Below, piece by piece: positions 17,144 to 23,321 of a stretch of DNA of 46,867 nucleotides. Made by a program: the position numbers and the translations under genes. Positions within the stretch are counted from its first letter, which is position 1. Each line of letters opens with the position of its first letter. The DNA lies in assembly GCA_016873995.1 (NCBI GenBank), contig VGVR01000026.1, forward strand, positions 1-46,867. Reading direction: 5' to 3'. This stretch comes from Gemmatimonadota bacterium (lineage in GTDB: Bacteria; Gemmatimonadota; Gemmatimonadetes; Longimicrobiales; Gaopeijiaceae). Below the pieces are notes generated by a model. The model made no database searches. It saw nothing but the letters and a program-made list of their open reading frames with translations, and was not told the DNA's origin.

Positions 17144-18292
17144 TCAGCGCGCCCGCTTCTTCGCGGCGCGCTTCGCCACCGGACGCCGCTTGGCCGCAGG
17201 CCTCGAGGCCTTCCGCTTCGCGGACTTCTTCTTCGCGGCCGCGGCCTTGCCGGCGCCGGGCCGGAGCGCGCGCACTGCCTTGCCCGCTCGCCAGATCTCC
17301 TCGCTGCCGAGCGCCGCGAGCTCCTTCTCCAGTCGCACCCGATAGTCCGGCGCGCTGCACGTCCGGATCACGATACGCGCTTCGTTTCCGGTGGCGACGC
17401 TCTGGTAGAGCTCCTCGTAAACAGGTGCCACGGCGTCACGGAACTTGTGGCGCCAGTCGAGCGCGCCGCGCTGCGCGGTGGTGGAGCAGTTCGCGTACAT
17501 CCAGTCCATGCCGTTCTCGGCCACCAGCGGCATCAGGCTCTGCGTCAGCTCCTCGACGGTCTCGTTGAAGGCCTCGGAGGGGGAGTGGCCGTGAGCGCGC
17601 AGGCACTTGAACTGCGCCTCGAACACGCCCGCGATCGCGCCCATGAGCACGCCGCGCTCGCCCGTGAGGTCGGAAAGCACTTCCTTCTTGAAGTCGGTCT
17701 CGAACAGGTACCCGGAGCCCACGCCGATGCCGAGCGAGATCACGCGCTGCTTGGCGCGCCCCGTCGCGTCCTGGTAGATCGCGTAGCTGGAGTTGAGGCC
17801 CTTGCCGTCGAGGAAGAGACGGCGCAGTGACGTGCCCGAGCCCTTGGGCGCCACGAGCACGACGTCCACGTCCTTGGGCGGCACCACGCCGGTGTCGTCC
17901 TTGAACGTGATTGCGAACCCGTGCGAGAAGTAGAGGCACTTGCCTTTGGTGAGGTGCGGCTTGATGGTCGGCCAGAGCGCGATCTGGCCCGCGTCGGAGA
18001 GCAGGTACTGGATGATCGTCCCGCGCCTCGCGGCCTCCCCGATCTCGAAGAGCGTCTTGCCGGGCTTCCAGCCGTCCTCGACGGCCTTGTCCCACGTCTT
18101 GGTGCCTTTGCGCTGGCCGACGATGACGTTGAAGCCGTTGTCGCGCAGGTTGAGCGCCTGGCCCGGGCCCTGCACGCCGTACCCGATGATGGCGATCGTC
18201 TCGCCCTTCAGGGTCGCGAGGGCCTTCTTCAGCGGCCACTCCTCGCGTGTGACCACGTCTTCCGTCACGTCACCGAACTGGATCTTCGCCAT
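17144..18292 (-). CDS. ilvC: Ketol-acid reductoisomerase with H1-like basic tail
   Basis: 382 aa; the start (complement 18290-18292) gives MAKIQFGDV. It converts acetolactate or aceto-hydroxybutyrate to the dihydroxy acid in valine/isoleucine synthesis, using NADPH and magnesium. Rossmann motif IIGYGVQGPGQ, RKGTKTW in the cofactor-specificity loop, YFSHGF, VAPKGSG, and the acidic metal sites in ERGVLMGAI and HSPSEAFNETVEE. The wording is closer to the Bacteroidetes/fungal form (as in yeast Ilv5) than to the short E. coli-independent class I form. Family homology ends at KAVRALRP. A tail (residues about 346-382) has 17 Lys/Arg, many Ala and no acidic residue, like histone H1-like bacterial tails. 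25 bp downstream of ilvN. Confidence 0.93.
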   Translation of the reverse strand: MAKIQFGDVTEDVVTREEWPLKKALATLKGETIAIIGYGVQGPGQALNLRDNGFNVIVGQRKGTKTWDKAVEDGWKPGKTLFEIGEAARRGTIIQYLLSDAGQIALWPTIKPHLTKGKCLYFSHGFAITFKDDTGVVPPKDVDVVLVAPKGSGTSLRRLFLDGKGLNSSYAIYQDATGRAKQRVISLGIGVGSGYLFETDFKKEVLSDLTGERGVLMGAIAGVFEAQFKCLRAHGHSPSEAFNETVEELTQSLMPLVAENGMDWMYANCSTTAQRGALDWRHKFRDAVAPVYEELYQSVATGNEARIVIRTCSAPDYRVRLEKELAALGSEEIWRAGKAVRALRPGAGKAAAAKKKSAKRKASRPAAKRRPVAKRAAKKRAR

Positions 18293-18317
18293 TGTCGTCC
18301 TCAGGTGTGAATCGGGG

Positions 18318-18818
18318 CTACGCGTGCACCGCGTGCACGGGCGTGCCTCTCGCCATTGCCATCGCACCGCTGCGAACCACGCTTTCGATCTCGGCCAGGT
18401 CGGCGACCGCGTCCATGAAGCGGTCGATCTCCGGCCCGTTCCCCACCAACTCCAGCGTTCCATGCCCCTCGTCGTAGGAGAGCACATGGCCGCCGAACTG
18501 CTTCAGCAGCCCGGCCAGCTTGGCGCGTGAGCTCTCCGGGGTGCGGACCTTGAAGAGCGCGAGCTCGCGCTCGATGTGGTCCGTGCCCGTCATGTCCAAG
18601 ATGCTCACCACGTCCACGAGCTTCCCGACCTGCTTGGCGATCTGCGCGATCACCTCGTCGGAGCCCGTCGTGACGACGGTGAGTCGCGACACGGCCTCGT
18701 TGTCCGTGGGGGCTACGTTGAGGCTCTCGATGTTGTAGCCGCGCGACGAGAAGAGGCCGGCGACGCGCGCGAGCGCGCCGGCCTGGTTCTCCAGCAGAAT
18801 CGAGATGATATGCCGCAT
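18318..18818 (-). CDS. ilvN: Acetolactate synthase small (regulatory) subunit
   Basis: 166 aa. N-terminal ACT domain: ISILLENQAGALARVAGLF, SRGYNIESLNVAPT, SRLTVVTTG; then the second half VDVVSILDMTGTDHIERELALFKV typical of IlvN/IlvH. It binds valine and activates and feedback-inhibits IlvB. GGGAAG lies 7 nt upstream of the start. It heads the minus-strand ilvN-ilvC-metZ run, while ilvB is divergent across a 149-bp spacer, which is unusual because the two subunits are normally co-transcribed. Confidence 0.93.
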   Translation of the reverse strand: MRHIISILLENQAGALARVAGLFSSRGYNIESLNVAPTDNEAVSRLTVVTTGSDEVIAQIAKQVGKLVDVVSILDMTGTDHIERELALFKVRTPESSRAKLAGLLKQFGGHVLSYDEGHGTLELVGNGPEIDRFMDAVADLAEIESVVRSGAMAMARGTPVHAVHA

Positions 18819-18904
18819 TTCGGGCTTCCCGGGCGGTCTCGCCCATGCTTCCTAGGGCGCGCCAAGTTCGCCCCAGATGCGCGACTATTGCAATGGGCCG
18901 GATC

Positions 18905-18937
18905 CTCTTCGACCTTGGGGCCTGACGCCCCGAAGAG
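18905..18937. promoter_or_regulatory. Hairpin in the divergent ilvN/ilvB spacer
   Basis: Outer stem CTCTTC (18905-18910) pairs with GAAGAG (18932-18937); inner stem GGGGC (18917-18921) pairs with GCCCC (18927-18931), leaving a 6-nt bulge. It lies 30 bp upstream of ilvB, in its likely leader. No U tract and no leader peptide rich in Ile/Val/Leu codons was seen, so its role is open. Confidence 0.35.
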
Positions 18938-18967
18938 CAGCGCCCGCGCGGCGCCCAGCGTAGAGCC

Positions 18968-20818
18968 ATGGCCACCCAGGTCCAACAGCAGCCGATCCAG
19001 TCCAGCAGCCGCCGCGGCAAGTCCATGAGCGGAGCTGACATGATCGTAGAGGTGCTGGGGTCCGAGGGCGTCGACACGATCTTCGGCTACAGCGGCGGAG
19101 CCATTCTGCCCACCTACGACTCCGTGTTCCGGTACAACGCGGAGCATGCCCGCGGGGGCAAGGAGCCCATGCCCCTGATCGTTCCGGCGAACGAGCAGGG
19201 CGCCGGGTTCATGGCCGCCGGGTACGCGCGGGCGAGCGGCAAGCCAGGCGTGGTCCTGGTCACCTCCGGGCCGGGTGCCACGAACTGCGTGACCCCCATC
19301 CGGGACTCCATGGCCGACTCGATTCCCATGGTGGTGCTGTGTGGACAGGTGCCGCGTACAGCCATCGGGTCGGACGCGTTCCAGGAGGCTCCCGTCACTG
19401 CCGTCATGGGCTCGGTCGCCAAGCACGTCTTCCTGGTGACCGATCCGGAGAAGCTCGAGGCGACCATTCGCACCGCGTTCGAGATCGCGCGCACGGGACG
19501 TCCCGGGCCGGTCGTGGTCGACATCCCGAAGGACGTGCAGAACTGGGAAGGACCGTATCGGGGCGAGGGGCGGCTTCCTATCCCGGGATATCGGCAGCGC
19601 CTGGAGCTCGTCGACTCGAACTCCATCGGCGAGGAAGCATGTCGCGAGTTCTTCGAGATGCTGGCGGAGAGCAGGCGGCCGCTCATCTACGCCGGCGGCG
19701 GAGTGATTCGGGGCAACGCGAGCGAGCCTCTGCGCGCTCTCTCCGAGACGTTCGGCATCCCGGTGGTGACGACGCTCATGGGAATCGGCGCGGTGGATAC
19801 CACGCGCCCGCTCTCCATGCACATGCTCGGCATGCACGGCACAGCCTACGCGAACTACGCCGTGGACGACTGCGACCTGCTCATCACCGTGGGTGCGCGC
19901 TTCGACGACCGCGTCGCTGCAGTGCCATCCAAGTTTGCGGCCAAGGCGCGGCGCGTGCTGCACTTCGACATCGATCCGTCGGAGATCGGCAAGGTGAAGC
20001 GCGCCGATTGGCACTACGTCGGCAGGATGCGTGAGGCGCTCGAGGCAGTCGTCGCGTACGGCAATCGAATGGGGTTCCGCAACGACTTCGGCACCTGGCA
20101 CGCCGAGATCGCGACGCTGAAGAACAAGTACCCGCTCAACTACGATCGGACGAGCGCGCGCATTCAGCCGCATTATGTAATCGAGACCATGAACCGCATC
20201 ACGCGGGGCGAGGCGATCGTCGCGACCGGCGTGGGGCAGCACCAGATGTGGGCCGCACAGTACTGCGACTTCCGGGAGCCCAACCTGTGGCTCACGTCGG
20301 GGAGCATGGGCACGATGGGCTTTGGCCTCCCGGCCGCCATCGGCGCCCAGTTCGCGCGGCCCGATCGGCTCGTCATCGACATCGATGGCGACGCGAGCAT
20401 CCGCATGAACCTGGGCGAGCTCGAGACCGTCACCACCTACGACCTCCCCATCAAGGTCATGGTGCTGAACAACTTCGGCGACGGCATGGTCATGCAGTGG
20501 CAGCGACTCTTCTTCAAGGGCCGCCTGTCCGCGAGCGACAAGTCGCTCCGCAAGAAGGACTTCGTGAAAGCTGCGGAGTCCGACGGGTTCTCCTACGTCA
20601 AGCGGCTCGACCGGAAGGAGGACGTGCCGCGCGTGGTCGAGGAGTTCCTGTCGGCCGACGGGCCAGCGTTCCTGGACGTGATCATCGACCCCGAGGCGGG
20701 CGTCTACCCGATGGTGGGGCCGGGGCTGTCGTACCGTGAGATGATCACGGGGGACTTCATCCCGAACCGGTACGACACGAAGGAGTCGGTGGAGCCGGAC
20801 GCGTCCGACCTGTTCTGA
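18968..20818 (+). CDS. ilvB: Acetolactate synthase large (catalytic) subunit
   Basis: 616 aa, within the usual range. Condenses pyruvate with pyruvate or 2-oxobutyrate; cytosolic, with ThDP, Mg and FAD. The ThDP-activating Glu is in VPANEQGAGFMAAGYARASG; SGPGATNCVTPIRDS follows; the Mg/ThDP motif is DIDGDASIRMNLGELETV, then LNNFGDGMVMQWQ. The start at 18968 gives a 19-residue Gln/Ser-rich lead; an ATG at 19025 directly before SGADMIVEVL is an alternative, and the ribosome-binding site is weak at both. Divergent from ilvN-ilvC-metZ. Confidence 0.93.
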   Translation: MATQVQQQPIQSSSRRGKSMSGADMIVEVLGSEGVDTIFGYSGGAILPTYDSVFRYNAEHARGGKEPMPLIVPANEQGAGFMAAGYARASGKPGVVLVTSGPGATNCVTPIRDSMADSIPMVVLCGQVPRTAIGSDAFQEAPVTAVMGSVAKHVFLVTDPEKLEATIRTAFEIARTGRPGPVVVDIPKDVQNWEGPYRGEGRLPIPGYRQRLELVDSNSIGEEACREFFEMLAESRRPLIYAGGGVIRGNASEPLRALSETFGIPVVTTLMGIGAVDTTRPLSMHMLGMHGTAYANYAVDDCDLLITVGARFDDRVAAVPSKFAAKARRVLHFDIDPSEIGKVKRADWHYVGRMREALEAVVAYGNRMGFRNDFGTWHAEIATLKNKYPLNYDRTSARIQPHYVIETMNRITRGEAIVATGVGQHQMWAAQYCDFREPNLWLTSGSMGTMGFGLPAAIGAQFARPDRLVIDIDGDASIRMNLGELETVTTYDLPIKVMVLNNFGDGMVMQWQRLFFKGRLSASDKSLRKKDFVKAAESDGFSYVKRLDRKEDVPRVVEEFLSADGPAFLDVIIDPEAGVYPMVGPGLSYREMITGDFIPNRYDTKESVEPDASDLF

Positions 20819-20837
20819 CGGGTTAGCGACACCACCA

Positions 20838-20903
20838 GGTTGCCGACATCGCCGGTCTGCTGGGTGGTTGTGGGTCGGCTCGTTTGCGGCGACGTCGGCA
20901 ACC
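20838..20903. repeat. 16-bp inverted repeat
   Basis: Arms 20838-20853 and 20888-20903 are complementary except for one position that would pair as G-U in RNA. Loop 34 nt. First of four consecutive hairpins in the 297-bp gap between ilvB and the PPOX gene, which holds no recognisable gene. Confidence 0.75.
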
Positions 20904-20910
20904 CCCGCCG

Positions 20911-20976
20911 GCGGATACACGACGCCCGTAGGCGAGCGGGCTTTCGGTGTCCATGAAGCGGGTGTCGTGTATCCGC
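20911..20976. repeat. 18-bp inverted repeat
   Basis: Arms 20911-20928 and 20959-20976 are complementary at 17 of 18 positions, the exception again a possible G-U pair. Loop 30 nt. Second hairpin of the cluster downstream of ilvB. Confidence 0.8.
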
Positions 20977-20978
20977 AT

Positions 20979-21009
20979 CGTGTGCGACATGCTGCGCACG
21001 TCGCACACG
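20979..21009. repeat. 10-bp perfect inverted repeat with inner stem
   Basis: Arms 20979-20988 and 21000-21009 are exact complements; after one mismatch the stem continues with TGC/GCA around a 3-nt loop. Third hairpin of the cluster. Confidence 0.75.
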
Positions 21010-21018
21010 GGGACGCCG

Positions 21019-21041
21019 CGGTCGTCGGGTTTGGCCGACCG
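21019..21041. repeat. Short inverted repeat
   Basis: CGGTCG (21019-21024) pairs with CGACCG (21036-21041) around an 11-nt loop. Fourth and weakest hairpin of the cluster. Confidence 0.5.
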
Positions 21042-21115
21042 TCGCCTTGCCTCCCCCGCCGCCCGCCGTCCAAGTTGCCCGCACGGCGACCAGACCGCCG
21101 AACCAGGAGCCAAAC

Positions 21116-21727
21116 ATGCCCTTCGAGTACTCGGACGCGAGTCGCGCCCTGCAGGACCGTTTCTATACGCGCCGCCTCGCCGACCGCCTTTCCGAAGTGA
21201 GGGTGCACGATCAGTTCACGGACGCGGACCGAGCGTTCATCGAGGCTCGCGACTCGTTCTTCCTCGCCACGGTCGACGAGCGGGGCCAGCCGACCTGCTC
21301 GTACAAGGGCGGCGACCCGGGCTTCGTGACCGTTCTCGACAGAACGACGCTGGCTTTCCCCAACTACGACGGCAACGGCATGTACCGGTCGATGGGGAAC
21401 GTCAGCGGCAGCGGTCGCGTCGGCCTCCTGTTCCTCGACCTCGAGCGCCAGAGTCGCGTGCGCGTGGAGGGCGTCGCCGAGCTCGCCTTCGATCACGCGC
21501 TCATGCAGCGGCACCCGGAGTGCCAGTTCATCGTGCTGGTGCGCGCCGAGGCGATCTTCCCGAACTGCCCGCGCTACATCCATCGGTACCAGTTGATGGA
21601 GCGTTCGAGGTTCGTGCCCCGGAGCGGCGCCGCGACGCCCACCCCCGACTGGAAGCGATCGGAGTGGGCTCGCGACGTCCTGCCGGCCGGCGATCCGGCT
21701 GCCGGCGGCACTGCCGACTCGCCGTGA
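21116..21727 (+). CDS. Pyridoxamine 5'-phosphate oxidase-like FMN-binding protein
   Basis: 203 aa. The ATG at 21116 has AGGAG at 21105-21109; an upstream in-frame ATG would begin with a proline run and is rejected. The split-barrel PPOX fold is indicated by SFFLATVDERGQPTCSYKGG, TTLAFPNYDGNGMYRSMGN, GRVGLLFLDLERQSRVRVEG and the C-terminal FPNCPRYIHRYQLMERS, a wording found in the PPOX-class FMN-dependent flavoproteins annotated as PNPOx-like. Cytosolic; likely an FMN or F420-dependent oxidoreductase of unknown substrate. Its stop overlaps the GTG start of the next gene by 4 nt (GTGA). Confidence 0.83.
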   Translation: MPFEYSDASRALQDRFYTRRLADRLSEVRVHDQFTDADRAFIEARDSFFLATVDERGQPTCSYKGGDPGFVTVLDRTTLAFPNYDGNGMYRSMGNVSGSGRVGLLFLDLERQSRVRVEGVAELAFDHALMQRHPECQFIVLVRAEAIFPNCPRYIHRYQLMERSRFVPRSGAATPTPDWKRSEWARDVLPAGDPAAGGTADSP

Positions 21728-22197
21728 GAATCGAGCTCGACGACGTCAGCCGCCCTCAGGTGCTCGCGCTCCTGGAGGAACACCTGCGGAACATGCACGA
21801 GCTGACGCCTCCGGAACACGTGTTTGCTTTCGACGCGAGTAAATTGCGGGCGCCATGTGTGACGCTCTGGACCGCGTGGGAAGACGGAGATCTCCTCGGT
21901 TGCGCGGCGCTCAAGGAGCTCTCGCCCACCGAGGGAGAGGTGAAGTCGATGCGAACGCCTGTGAGCAGTCGCCGGCGTGGCGCGGGGCGCGCGCTTCTGA
22001 ATCACATCCTCCACGAATCTCGCGCGCGTGGCTACCGTGAGCTGTTCCTCGAGACGGGTCGTCACCCGGCCTTCGGGGCGGCGCAGACGCTCTACCGCAG
22101 CGTCGGATTCCGACCATGCGGTCCGTTCGGCGCGTACAAAGAGAACGGCAACAGTGTCTTCATGTCTCTCGAACTGAGGGAAGGGCCTGTGCCTTGA
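21724..22197 (+). CDS. GNAT-family N-acetyltransferase
   Basis: 157 aa from the GTG at 21724, which overlaps the upstream stop (GTGA) and gives MRIELDDVSRPQV. The GNAT core: LLGCAALKELSPTEGEVKSMRT, acetyl-CoA P-loop SSRRRGAGRALLNHIL, RELFLETGRHPAF and YRSVGFRPCGPFGAY. It resembles the small cytosolic acetyltransferases annotated as YjcF/ElaA-like; the target amine is unknown. Translationally coupled to the PPOX-like gene. Confidence 0.85.
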   Translation: MRIELDDVSRPQVLALLEEHLRNMHELTPPEHVFAFDASKLRAPCVTLWTAWEDGDLLGCAALKELSPTEGEVKSMRTPVSSRRRGAGRALLNHILHESRARGYRELFLETGRHPAFGAAQTLYRSVGFRPCGPFGAYKENGNSVFMSLELREGPVP

Positions 22198-22297
22198 AGG
22201 GGGAGGTCCGAGAGGCTGGAGCGCGTGCCTTGCCGCCCGCAGCGCGCTGCGGCCATGTTGCTCGCTGGCTCGCACCGAGGAGGCTGACGAGGACGCG

Positions 22298-23161
22298 ATG
22301 ACAATGCCCACCCGACGCGCCTGCGCGTCACTCGTCGTGCTCCTGGGGACGGCCTCGTTCACGGCCTTCGACGCCGTCGCACAACCGGCCCCCAAACGCC
22401 GCCTCTTCCTGACGCACGCCGGGCTCTACAAGCACACGAGCCTCGACGACGCGGAGGCGGCGGTCACGGCGTGGGGGCGCGAGGCGGGCTTCGAGGTGAC
22501 GACGCTGCAGGGGTACCTCCAGACGGCGCCGAACCTGGATCTGTCGATGATCAGCGCCGAGTACCTGTCCCGCTTCGACGGCGTGATGATGATGACGAAC
22601 GGCAACTTGCCGATGACCTCGGAGCAGCGGCGTGCGCTGGTGGACTTCGTGAGGCAGGGCGGGGGGTTCGTGGGCGTGCACAACGCCGCGCTCACCTTCT
22701 ACGACTACCCGGACTTCGGAGAGATGCTCGGCGGGTACTTCCGGCGGGCGATCGCCCAGAACCGCGTGTTCGTGCTGCGCGTCGAGGACCGGTGACACCC
22801 CGCCACGCGGATGTTGGGTACGAGTTGGCCGATCGTGGACGAGTTCTACGAGTACGGCACGGCTCCGTGGAGCGCGGACCGACCCGAGGAGAACATCGAC
22901 GTGCTCTTCGACAACCGCATCCCGATGGGCTTCTCACGCTAGCGGGTGCACGTGCTCCTCAGCATCGACACGGGCGCGACCGACCTCGAGGGTCTCGGTC
23001 TGCGGGCCGGCGGCGATTACCCGCAGTCGTGGGTGCGCGAGTTCGGGGAAGGGCGCTCGTTCTACACCTCGATCGGCCACCGCGACGACATCTGGTCGAA
23101 CGACCCGGTCTTCCGGGCGCACGTGGTCGGCGGGATTCGCTGGGCGCTGGGGCTGGAGTAG
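22298..23161 (+). pseudogene. ThuA-like domain protein interrupted by two in-frame stops
   Basis: The ATG at 22298 begins a signal peptide ending near AVAQ, then a ThuA fold: RRLFLTHAGLYKHTSL, LSRFDGVMMMTNGNLPM, VRQGGGFVGVHNAALTFYDYPDFGEMLGG. A TGA at 22793-22795 stops it after 165 aa, yet the same frame continues with family-like sequence (HPATRM, WPIVDEFYEYGTAPW, NIDVLFDNRIPMGFSR), meets a TAG at 22940-22942, and continues again (VHVLLSIDT, GGDYPQSWVREFGEGRSFY, VVGGIRWALGLE) to its natural stop at 23161. No frameshift is needed. ThuA-like proteins are glutamine-amidotransferase-fold proteins tied to sugar metabolism. Either a young pseudogene or base errors in the assembly. Confidence 0.85.
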
Positions 23162-23294
23162 GGTCCCGGTGCTGCGGTATTCGCGGCGCGGCTCCGGACC
23201 CGATGCGGTGTGGCGGCGCCGAAGGAGGGCCAGTGCCGCCTTCGCCGCGGCAGGTGCGCCGCGCCGCTGCACCGACCCGAAGTGCCGCGCCGCC

Positions 23295-23321
23295 GCGGTG
23301 CCGAAGTGCCGGCACCGCTTT
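23295..23321. terminator. Hairpin between convergent ThuA and lysC-lysA genes
   Basis: Nine-bp perfect stem 23295-23303 / 23310-23318 with a 6-nt loop, followed on the plus strand by ttta. It abuts the lysC-lysA stop codon (23320-23322). The 158-bp gap is otherwise GC-rich with short CCGAAGTGCC repeats and holds no gene. Confidence 0.5.

Noticed and set aside
20821..21045. Integron attC site
   Set aside because: A GTTAGC string sits at one end, but the paired R boxes in the correct orientation are missing, no integrase is nearby and flanking genes are not cassette-like.
18713..21583. A 956-codon open frame on the minus strand opposite ilvB
   Set aside because: It overlaps ilvB completely; the translation is rich in His, Arg and Val with no family motif. 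Long antisense frames are expected in DNA with this GC content.
22793..22942. Stop-codon reassignment or selenocysteine in the ThuA gene
   Set aside because: A TGA and a TAG interrupt this gene and a TAA interrupts another (45924), while all three end normal genes here. No selenocysteine insertion structure was noticed after the TGA.
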